A stretch of DNA of 64,000 nt from positions 1-64,000 of the forward strand of contig JAFQUP010000005.1 of NCBI GenBank assembly GCA_017408405.1, given 5' to 3'. Shown here piece by piece: positions 43,581 to 52,600 of this stretch; the stretch's first letter is position 1, and each line of letters opens with the position of its first letter. The position numbers and the translations under genes are program-made. This DNA comes from Thermoguttaceae bacterium (lineage in GTDB: Bacteria; Planctomycetota; Planctomycetia; Pirellulales; Thermoguttaceae). The notes under the pieces were generated by a model, which saw only the letters and a program-made list of their open reading frames with translations, was not told where the DNA came from and did not search any database.

Positions 43581-46500
43581 ATGAAAAAATTAGGAAGATC
43601 CATTTTGTTTTTTAGCCGTAAACGTGAAACAAGTCACGCAGGCCAGGAACAGAAATCAATCTGGAATGGTCTGAAATTTTCATGTTTTTCCAAAATTTTC
43701 CCGGATGAGATGCTTTCAACGATCTCTATTCCGATTTTAGTCCTGATTTTTTTCTGGTTTTTATCCGGAACTGCGCACGGACAACAAGGAATTTCACCAA
43801 ATGGGACCGAAAAAAAACGTTTAACCGATTTTTTTGAGATGGAATCAGAAGAGCTTTCAGCCTCATCGCCATCTTCGCAGTCGGTGCCGGCTTCAGGAAA
43901 ATCCCGCTATTTTGAATCCTGTGAAGATTCTTCTGCCGAAGTTCAGACTTCGCGTTTTCCAAATGATTCAAATGCGGGGAAATTGGGGAATTCACGTTCC
44001 GGGCAATATGCTTCCCAGTCCTCGCGAGAATTAGAGTCTCACGTCTCTAGGCCAATTAATCCACCTCAGGACGCTGCCGCTAACTGGGCATCTCCAAGAG
44101 TAAAAACATACCAGGCACCTTCTGGCCATGTCGTTCGCGAATATCAAAATGATGGTGTTCTGGTTCGGGAATACTCGAGGCAAAATACGTCCGTTCCGCA
44201 AGCAGAAACTTTTGAGGAACAAAATTCCAAACCAGTTCCCAATGAACATTCCGCCTCCCCCCTTAACCAAGAGCTGAACACGCTGGAAAATACCGATTCC
44301 GTTTCTAACGCTGATTCGGAGCAGGGGATTTCACTTCAAAATCAAGAACCTGATATTGAAAAGAATCTCGGTGTTTCGGAAGAATTGAATCATTCCCAAA
44401 ACCAGAATCAGACAGAGGAATCGAATCAATTGCCGGACTCCATTAACCTTGAATCAGAACCTTCAGAACACCAGGAATCAGCGCATTCAGCTTTGGAATC
44501 CACAGAGTTGCCAGGTAGTCTGTCGGAAGAAATATCAACGGAACTGCCCAATGAACTGCCGAATTCGGAGTTACCTGCGGAATTACCTGATGGAGTGCTG
44601 GAAGTACCCGCTGGCCAACCTAAAAAATCGGCGGCTTCCCGTCAGTGTCAAATTCCCCAGCGGGCGATGAAACAGTGGGAAGGAAATGGTTTGATTCCCC
44701 AAAACTGGGATGAAGAACCTCTTCTGCCATTATCTCAACCTGAAACCGAACTTTCGAATATCGTATCGTCTGCCGAAAATCTCAAGTCAGCAGAGGCGCT
44801 GAATGATGATTTTTCACTGCCGCAGCCTCCTGAAGGAACGAATTTTGAAATTTCCCAAGATCATGAACATCCTAAAACGTCTTCAAAACCTGAAGACATT
44901 TCAGCACCGTCAAAGGATCCTCTGCTCTCCGCCGCGGCCTCGGAAGATAACGCGGAAACAGATTTGAGTTTGCCGCCGATTCCGGAATCATCGGATGGTC
45001 TCATGACCGCTGACTCGCGGCAAATTCTGCCGGAAAATATCCACGCGCAGGAAAAAGATCCATTTGATTCCGCTTTGGAGGCTATTCAGGAGCCGGTTTC
45101 CCCCATGGAAAATTTCACGGCTGTTCAATGTGTCTCACGTGAAGACATTGAAGCCGGATGGGAAGAGTCCTTTTACGAAAATGTGGTCCAGCAGGTGACT
45201 CATCTCGAAAAGGCCGATACCCAATCCGGGGAAATTTCTTTGGCGGTGGGAAATCAGACACTCCTGTCGCGGGAAAAAAACGGAAAATCCGTTCCCGCTT
45301 CGGCTGAAATGTCTCAAAATATTTTTGGAAAATCCTCAATCAAACGTTTGTCAGCTCCGGGCAAGGCAAAACGCCTCAGTAAAAAACCCGAAAAGAAACA
45401 AAAAAATACCGAAAGTGAAAAACGATTTGATTTCGGAATCTCCGCTGGAAACCTTGAGGAAATGATTACTTCCGGAGAGTTGGCGGATGAAAGTACCGCG
45501 GATAAAATTAATGTGGAAGGAGAAACGCCTCTATTCGCGGATGATTCATTAATTCAAACCATGAACCAGATGCGTTCACCCGATGTCTTACCGGAAAATC
45601 TGCTTCAGGAAAACAAAGACAAGGTTCCGCAGACAACGAAAAAGGAAAAACTTGAACTTTTTAATTTTGGGATTGACGATATGGACATTTTTGAGAGTAA
45701 TGCCCCTAAAAATGAAGCGGAAAACTCTCAAGAACCATTTTCCTCATCAAAAATTCATGAGACACAGAATGAAAAAGTGTTTTCAGAAAGAGGCGAAAAT
45801 GAAAGCGCGGTATCACGTGAAGAAAAGAATCCTTCATCCTGTTCAATGTCCTGTCGAATTTCAAATGACGAAGAAATCGTATCCATCGCGGAATCGGTTT
45901 CAACGATCACTTCTGTCTGCTATGAAAGCGGAATCTGGAAAGAAAACCCAATCTCTCAGGTTCAATTCCTTGAGAGAGAAAATGACAGCATAAAAAAAAC
46001 GTCCAATTATTCCGTAAAACTTCCTGAAAACCAAAAGAAAAACAAACCTGAAACGAATGTTTCCGAAGAGGAAGAAGGAGATGTTGAACTCGATTTTCTC
46101 CTTCTTTCACCAGATGAATTTGATTCCAAAAGTATTCAGGAACAAAAAGTGGAAGCTCAAAATAAGGTTTCCAATAAATTGGAGTTCGCGGGGGAAAATG
46201 AAAAAAATGTTTCCCAAAAGGCTGAAGAAAATCAGGAAATGAACCAGGATAACGCGCCGGCAATCCTGGATTTTGGAGATTCTGACATTAACCTTCAGGA
46301 AAAAGAAAACGACCATTCCGTTAATCTTCTTCCCGGAGAATTCCCTAACGAAGACGAATCCATGAAAGAAATGCCGGAAACTGAAGCAAAGGCTGAACCC
46401 AATGTCGATGCGGAAACTTCCGAACTTCTTCTGGAAGCAGATTTCGCGGATGATTCGGACAATACCCCGCTTTCAAAAACTAATGTGTCAAGCAGGAACG

Positions 46501-48299
46501 ATCTGCTCCTGGAGGATCCTTCCGCAATTCAAAATCAGGAAGAGATGCCCAATGACCATCCTGAAGGCAACTCGCAGGAATTTCAGACGCCAGACTCTTC
46601 TCCAAATCTGAATTCGGAAGAACTAACGCAAGAAACCGCGAATCAGGTCGCAGAGCAGATTGCGGAGCAAATCGCTGAAAAAGTCGTGGAAAAAACAGTA
46701 GACGAAGTCATGCGTCGTCTCAAAAATCAGCTTGACGAAGAAATGAAAAATCGTTCGAATGAATTTGAACGAGAAAAATTAATGGCACAAACGGATACCA
46801 GGCCTCAAAATTTACCTCAGGATCACTCGGAAAATTTATCCAGAAACGAAATTCGTGAAGAAGAGACTTCCGTTCCTGAAACAAAAACGGGCCTTTCATC
46901 CCAGACAATACCTGACGACGAGCATTTTTCCTCCAAAGAGGAAACTTCCGAGTTACCGACCTCGGACGATTCCATTCCGCATCAACTAATTCTGACGGAT
47001 GAATTGGATTCCCCTTCAGCGGAAGTATCCCCTCAATCATCCGCCACTCAGGATGAGGAGAGGAAAATGTCCGATTTCGCGCCCCAAATGGAAATTTCAC
47101 AGGAAATTCATCAAGACGCAAACGTAAATTCCATTCCCCAAACACTAAAAGAAGTTTCATCATTGGATGAACTTTCCACTCCGGAAAATAAGGTAAACAC
47201 CAATAAACTTTCCGTAAACGTGGAGAGTACTGAAAGCTCGAAACCCGAAAATCCCACTGTTCCCGCTCAAATTCAAAGTCAGGACCAGAAAACGAATGCA
47301 CCGGGATTTGTGAAACTTTCAGGAAGAAAAAAGAAGAAAAATCAATCTTCCATTTCCAAACCTGAAATTTCAACTGTTCCGGAAAGCAATCAAATCACGA
47401 AGCAGCCCCCGGCCATTCCGGAAAAAAACGGTATGGTTCAAAACATGCTGCCTATCCGGGAAACACTGCCAACGCATACTCAAAAAATTCCAGGGAACAT
47501 GGATTCGATTCCCGGCAAGAGCCAGGCACAAAATCAATTCCAGGAAACACCGGAAAAACTATCGTTTGAGAATCAGCGTTTATCGGCAACTCAATATCCG
47601 GTCGAAGCTCCTGTTTCAAAAGCCTTTTCCTCACTCGCGGAAGCACCAATCCCCAAAATGAATTTAAGTGCGAATTGGGGTAAAAGTAAAAAAGAGCAGG
47701 ATTCTCCAAAACTTCAAATGAAGCCATATCCTGAAACCAATCCATCGGAACCGAAAAACGAAGCCGAAAGTAAACAGACTTTCACTTCAATGGAAGAAAA
47801 AAAGGGAAAACGAATTTCAGTCTATCCCTGCGAAGGAGTCGTTTTGAACACAAACAGTCAAATCAAGTCTGTTTCCGTCAAAAACCCGCTTTTTTGCGAT
47901 TTTGTGGAATTGAATGAAACTCAATTGGCAATCGTTGGAAAATCCGCTGGAGAAACGGAAGTTCAAATTAATTTCAAATCAACTGAAATCGAACCAATGA
48001 TTTTCATCATCCAGGTCCAGAATGGAAACGAAAGCACGCAGCTTTTGGCGCGTTGGAGTCAGCAGGTGGAGGAAGAACTGGCGCAGGTCCTTAAAGATTC
48101 CGCCATCTCTGTTTTCCAGTTCCAGAACAGAATCTTCGTGAAAGGATACCTTTCGGAGAATGTTGATCCCATGGAAATCATTAACGAAATTCAGAAAAAT
48201 TTCGTGCAGCTCAGAAAGGCCAATCCACAAATGGAAATCCCCGGAATTACCGAGTTTAACCGGAAAATGGTTTTGGTAAATATGCTGGAAAAAAAATAA
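43581..48299 (+). CDS. giant disordered protein with C-terminal pilus-secretin N-domain and BON-like domain
   Basis: A 1,572-residue exported protein. The hydrophobic core IPILVLIFFWFLSG (about residues 51-64) is preceded by a long basic n-region, as in extended planctomycete signals. A later ATG at 43710 is possible. Residues 70-1400 are rich in Glu, Ser, Pro, Asn and Gln with no clear fold: ELPxELPxELP runs, NDDFSL, FNFGIDDMDIF, KRFDFGISAG, and one coiled-coil-like stretch near 1016-1070 (ETANQVAEQIAEQIAEKVVE). The last 165 residues are folded. About 1410-1480 resembles the pilus/secretin N-terminal domain of CpaC/RcpA (VELNETQLAIVGKSAGETEV), and about 1487-1550 resembles a BON domain (ISVFQFQNRIFVKGYLSE). 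No secretin pore is present. The first residues after M1 are MKKLGRSILFF. Confidence 0.75.
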   Translation: MKKLGRSILFFSRKRETSHAGQEQKSIWNGLKFSCFSKIFPDEMLSTISIPILVLIFFWFLSGTAHGQQGISPNGTEKKRLTDFFEMESEELSASSPSSQSVPASGKSRYFESCEDSSAEVQTSRFPNDSNAGKLGNSRSGQYASQSSRELESHVSRPINPPQDAAANWASPRVKTYQAPSGHVVREYQNDGVLVREYSRQNTSVPQAETFEEQNSKPVPNEHSASPLNQELNTLENTDSVSNADSEQGISLQNQEPDIEKNLGVSEELNHSQNQNQTEESNQLPDSINLESEPSEHQESAHSALESTELPGSLSEEISTELPNELPNSELPAELPDGVLEVPAGQPKKSAASRQCQIPQRAMKQWEGNGLIPQNWDEEPLLPLSQPETELSNIVSSAENLKSAEALNDDFSLPQPPEGTNFEISQDHEHPKTSSKPEDISAPSKDPLLSAAASEDNAETDLSLPPIPESSDGLMTADSRQILPENIHAQEKDPFDSALEAIQEPVSPMENFTAVQCVSREDIEAGWEESFYENVVQQVTHLEKADTQSGEISLAVGNQTLLSREKNGKSVPASAEMSQNIFGKSSIKRLSAPGKAKRLSKKPEKKQKNTESEKRFDFGISAGNLEEMITSGELADESTADKINVEGETPLFADDSLIQTMNQMRSPDVLPENLLQENKDKVPQTTKKEKLELFNFGIDDMDIFESNAPKNEAENSQEPFSSSKIHETQNEKVFSERGENESAVSREEKNPSSCSMSCRISNDEEIVSIAESVSTITSVCYESGIWKENPISQVQFLERENDSIKKTSNYSVKLPENQKKNKPETNVSEEEEGDVELDFLLLSPDEFDSKSIQEQKVEAQNKVSNKLEFAGENEKNVSQKAEENQEMNQDNAPAILDFGDSDINLQEKENDHSVNLLPGEFPNEDESMKEMPETEAKAEPNVDAETSELLLEADFADDSDNTPLSKTNVSSRNDLLLEDPSAIQNQEEMPNDHPEGNSQEFQTPDSSPNLNSEELTQETANQVAEQIAEQIAEKVVEKTVDEVMRRLKNQLDEEMKNRSNEFEREKLMAQTDTRPQNLPQDHSENLSRNEIREEETSVPETKTGLSSQTIPDDEHFSSKEETSELPTSDDSIPHQLILTDELDSPSAEVSPQSSATQDEERKMSDFAPQMEISQEIHQDANVNSIPQTLKEVSSLDELSTPENKVNTNKLSVNVESTESSKPENPTVPAQIQSQDQKTNAPGFVKLSGRKKKKNQSSISKPEISTVPESNQITKQPPAIPEKNGMVQNMLPIRETLPTHTQKIPGNMDSIPGKSQAQNQFQETPEKLSFENQRLSATQYPVEAPVSKAFSSLAEAPIPKMNLSANWGKSKKEQDSPKLQMKPYPETNPSEPKNEAESKQTFTSMEEKKGKRISVYPCEGVVLNTNSQIKSVSVKNPLFCDFVELNETQLAIVGKSAGETEVQINFKSTEIEPMIFIIQVQNGNESTQLLARWSQQVEEELAQVLKDSAISVFQFQNRIFVKGYLSENVDPMEIINEIQKNFVQLRKANPQMEIPGITEFNRKMVLVNMLEKK

Positions 48300-48431
48300 A
48301 TTGTTTTTTCCTGAAATTCGGCAGCGCCGGCGGGATAAAAATTCTGCCGAACCACGAAATAAATCATATTTTTAAAACTCGCCGTTCCTTACGGCACGCG
48401 ATTTAATTTTTCACGTTAAATCACTCGCCTT

Positions 48432-48490
48432 CCCGATGATTTCACGAACAGCCAGTTGGCAAATCCGCTAAGAATTTAGCGGCTATCGGG
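48432..48490 (+). other. possible structured leader upstream of the TPR lipoprotein gene
   Basis: CCCGAT (48432-48437) pairs with ATCGGG (48485-48490). Inside lie GCCA-GT-TGGC (about 48451-48460) and CCGCTAA-GAAT-TTAGCGG (48465-48482), which together could form a three-way junction. Earlier in the same 311-base gap TTCGGCAG/CTGCCGAA (48317-48361) may terminate the giant gene. I do not recognise a riboswitch class. Confidence 0.3.
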
Positions 48491-48610
48491 TAAGCCAAAA
48501 TTCATTTTATCTACTCAAACAAACGATCTTTGCCTGAAATATCTTTTCAGACAGAGAAGTTTCAATACGTTTTTCTTCCTGGAAAGCAGGATGAAAAGGA
48601 AAGGAAAAAA

Positions 48611-49516
48611 ATGAGCAGAAAAGATGTTCAATTTCGATGGAGACCATTCCTGAACCTCGGTGGAATTCTCTGTCTCGTTTTTCTGGTGTTATGTTTCGGA
48701 TGTCAGAACGATTCCGGAGGAAAAAACAAAAAAACGAACCCTTTTTCCTCAAAAGAAAAAAAGCTCAGCAAACTGGATAGCGAAATCGCGAAACTTTACG
48801 AAGAAGCAGATAGCGCCAAACGAAACGGTAAAATCCACGACGCGCGGCGCGCCTACGAGAAAGTACTCGTAATTTTCGACGAAAATAAAGAAACGGAAGG
48901 ATTTAAACCGAACATTGAACCATACTGCCAGCTCGGAATGATTTTTGAAGGATTCGGACAATTCGTCAAAGCCGAGGAATACTATCGAAAGGCAATGGAG
49001 ATCGACCCCGAATCCGCTATTCCGATTAACTGTCTCGGTTACTCGTACATTAGTCAGGGAAGATTGGATGAAGCCATTGAGTATCTCCAAAAAGCTGTTG
49101 ACATTGATCCAATGGAACCAAAGTTCAACAATAATCTTGGACTTGCCTATGGAATGAAAAAAGACTATGAAAAAGCCTTTATGTGCTTCCGGCGCGTGAC
49201 CAATGAAGCCAACGCTTACTATAATATGTCATCCATTTACGCCATGAACGGAATGGAAGACGAAGCAAAACGCGCTCTGCAGATCACCGTTGAAATGAAT
49301 CCAAACCACCATGAAGCAAAACGAATGCTTACCGCCTATTCCGAGTATGAACGGAATCCGGAAGAATTCTCTCAGCCGCTCCTTTCCGGTGATTTTCCGG
49401 GGGCTTCCGTCCCGTATCAGGAAAGAACGGCCAGTGACGTTGGCGAAATGAACGGTTCCATGCCGAAAAACTACACAAAACAATACGGATCCATTCACTC
49501 CAATACCACAAATTAA
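48611..49516 (+). CDS. TPR-repeat lipoprotein (TadD-like)
   Basis: A 301-residue protein with a lipoprotein-type N-terminus: basic start, hydrophobic core (GGILCLVFLVLCFGC) and a Cys as candidate lipid site, though the box CFGC is not ideal. Four or more tetratricopeptide repeats follow (EPYCQLGMIFEGFGQFVKAE; AIPINCLGYSYISQGRLDEA; PKFNNNLGLAYGMKKDYEKA; MSSIYAMNGMEDEAKRALQI). The C-terminus is a polar tail. The start is fixed by AAGGA just upstream. The order secretin-N-domain protein then TPR lipoprotein recalls Tad pilus loci (CpaC/RcpA and TadD), but no TadA, TadB or TadC gene is in the window. Confidence 0.85.
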   Translation: MSRKDVQFRWRPFLNLGGILCLVFLVLCFGCQNDSGGKNKKTNPFSSKEKKLSKLDSEIAKLYEEADSAKRNGKIHDARRAYEKVLVIFDENKETEGFKPNIEPYCQLGMIFEGFGQFVKAEEYYRKAMEIDPESAIPINCLGYSYISQGRLDEAIEYLQKAVDIDPMEPKFNNNLGLAYGMKKDYEKAFMCFRRVTNEANAYYNMSSIYAMNGMEDEAKRALQITVEMNPNHHEAKRMLTAYSEYERNPEEFSQPLLSGDFPGASVPYQERTASDVGEMNGSMPKNYTKQYGSIHSNTTN

Positions 49517-49563
49517 ATTTGAGAATTTTCAGAAAATTAATTTATCTCTGATTTTTAATCAAA

Positions 49564-49595
49564 AAACGGCACACATCACTTGATATGTGCCGTTT
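49564..49595. terminator. bidirectional terminator
   Basis: AAACGGCACA (49564-49573) pairs with TGTGCCGTTT (49586-49595), with A-rich and T-rich flanks. It lies between the convergent TPR lipoprotein and hrpA genes. Confidence 0.85.
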
Positions 49596-49626
49596 AAGTT
49601 TTCAACATTCTGAAATGTTTCACTTC

Positions 49627-52600
49627 TCAAAACGCTTCAAGCATCTTCTCCAAACGCTTGGCCGACACACTCATCGACGTTCCCAATTTTTGCGCGAAAA
49701 GGGAAACACGGTATTCTTCAATTGCCCAGCGATATGCTTCAAGCTCTTCACTCTCTACTCCGCGAAGTTCAAAATCACGATGAAGACGTTCGTACTCATC
49801 CTGAAAATGTTTAAGCTCACGAATCTGTTCCATACCGCGGGTCAAAGCGATCCGTGTCCCGGAATTAGTACCGGAAAGTGACTGAACTCTCGCCTCAATC
49901 CCGCGAAAATAACGCGCGAAATGACGAACGTATTTCCATGAAGTCTGAAGCAGAAAATCAGGGGGAGTCAAACGGCGAATCTGCTCATCCAAATCATCCA
50001 CAATCGGTTGGAACGGCTCATAAAGCGCGACTCGAGATGAAATATCCTTTTCCTCACCAGAATTTTTCGGAATTCCATTTGCTGAAAGTCCCCCTTTTGG
50101 GGAAGTCACGTTTCCAAATGATTTAATCTGAAGAGTACCGAATGTCAATCGGGATGCCAAATCATTCGCCGCATGACGCTGCGTTCCCTTTGTGCACAAA
50201 CTGTTAAGCGCTTTAATTGCCGCATGATACGCCTTCCAAAGCTGGGAAAGAGGCTGCGGAAGTTCCTGAACCACGACCGAAATTCGGCCTTTCCCAAGTT
50301 TAACCAACCGCTCATACTCCTGCTGATTGCGGGGAACCCGATTTAAAAGAGATGGCATATCCGCCAACGCGGGAAATCCCTCCGGATTGAGAGCGGTATG
50401 CGCGATCAAATCACAAATTGTCTCGACAAATGGAGTTCTCGTCGTCTTCACAAAATGATCCGCTTGAACTTTCATTTCATTGAATCCCGGCATCCAGCTC
50501 GCCTGATGAAGCAGCTCCCGGTTGACCGAGTGGCGAAAAAGCCGAACGACAGCGCGGCGAATATTCATTTCCGCCTGAAACAAAGATGTCGAAAGACGAA
50601 TCCCCACGCTTTTTCCTTCATCCACCAGCATCGGAAACGCGCTAATCTTTCCCGATCGGGATGCCGCGTCCAAAAGCGTTGATTCAATCTGAACCTGAAC
50701 CGGAAGATCTCCAAAACTCCATGAAGTAAAACCGCTTCGTGTCCAGCGGGAATCCTCAACCAGCGCGAACTTTTCAGAAGCCTGTTCGCCAACATGCTCA
50801 AGAACCTCATGAAGATCGCGGCTTTGAACGAGAAGGTTTCCCTGCACATCACTAACTCGGATATTCATTTGAAGCGATTCTGGAATCTTACTGAGATCCA
50901 AATCCTTTTCGCGAATCAGTTCCCCCGCGATGCGCGTAAATTCCGCTGCCAGAACAGACCGAAAACTCCCAACGCCAAATGGAATCCTGCCGCTGATTGC
51001 CCGTGCGGTATCCGGAGCGGGGATCAGTTTCCGTCTCTGCTCTTTTGGAAGGCTCTTAATCAAATGCGCGATTCGCTCTTCAAGAAATCCTGGTACTCCC
51101 CACTCAAGCGCGTGTTCCTGAAGTTGGTGGACTGTCTCCAATGTCGCGTGAATCGTCACGCCGTCCGCTTCATTTCCCGGCTCAAAACGATATTCCAGCG
51201 GAAATTGGTAAGAAGATGTCATCCTCTTCTCGCCAACAGAGGCCTCTTTAGGTTTACTCGCCTCAGAAGAACGGACTCCCGAAGGTTCATTCAAGGCAGA
51301 ACGCGTTGAATCTTTACTTTCGCCCGTCTTTTTCAATGAAGGTTTCTTTGCTTTTACCGGCTGAACGACCTGACCAAAAAGACGTATCTCCCGAACAGGA
51401 AGTTGCGGTTCATCATTATCCTCTGACTTTTCTGAAACCACTAACGGCTCAGGATTCGCGCCGCCAACTCCTGATTTAGCCGGTTTCTTCATTGGTACCG
51501 ATTTCGCCGCGTAGGTAAATTCACCGCTGAACGTATCCGGAAAACGTTCTGAAAGTGACCGATCTGTCGATTCGCTCACCAGATCTTCCTCTTTCATTTC
51601 CAGCGACCGAAGCGTTTCGGAATCCGCGCTTTTCAGCCATTTTTCCAGCGTCGTGTGGTCAAAAACCGTTTTGGGAATCCGCTGATCGTAAAATTCGTAA
51701 AGTTTCCAGCTGCCGGGAAGATAATCGAATCGGCGAAGTTTGGCCTGAATTTGTTCAAGCTCAAACCACAGCTCTCGATTCCATCGATAAAAATCCGCGT
51801 TTGAACGCCAATTTCCTTCAACCAATCCCTGCTGGATGAACATTTCCCGCGCCTGCTCCTGATTCACCAGACCATATCGAACCCGACGCTTCGGAACGAT
51901 AACCAGTCCAAAAAGTGAAACCTTTTCGTAAATCATCACATCATTATTTTGCTTCGACCAGTGCGGCTCACTGTGCGATTTAGTGACAAGATGCTCTGCC
52001 ATCGGCTCAACCCAATCCACATTAATCACCGCGTTGGTCCGAAGAAAACGTTTTGAGGTTTCCACCATTTCCGCGGCCATCACCCACTCAGGAAATGTTT
52101 TTTTCTTTGCCGCATTCGACTCTTCTGGAGTGCCGCCCCCCTCCGGTCTGCGGGAAGAATTGGTTTCCGGATCAACGTTTCCATGAGTATCAATGATTTT
52201 TCCGTCCGCGTCCAGCGTTCTGCCCCAAAATTTATTTCCAGCTTTCTGGCGATGGTTCTCCCTGCGTTCTTCCACACCGCCTTCCGCCGTCTTCCTCAAT
52301 CCGCCAACGGCAGCTCCTGCTCCGGAAACCGCGCCGGCAGGCAACTGTTTCAATATTCCGCTTCCCGGCCACAAAAAACATTTTCCGCCGCCTCCAACCG
52401 CGTATTCCTGCGTCAAAGGAGTCTTTTGTCCCAAATTCGAGAGCAGGCCGCTCAAAAGTACTCGATGAACCGCTTCGTACTTCGCTTGAGAAATCTCCAT
52501 ACTTTCTGGTTTGTTATCCGTTACCCAATCCTGAATCTCTCCATGGAGAAGTTTTGCCGGTAATTTGGACTCTTTCAGCAATTCCTGAACCATTTCGCGC

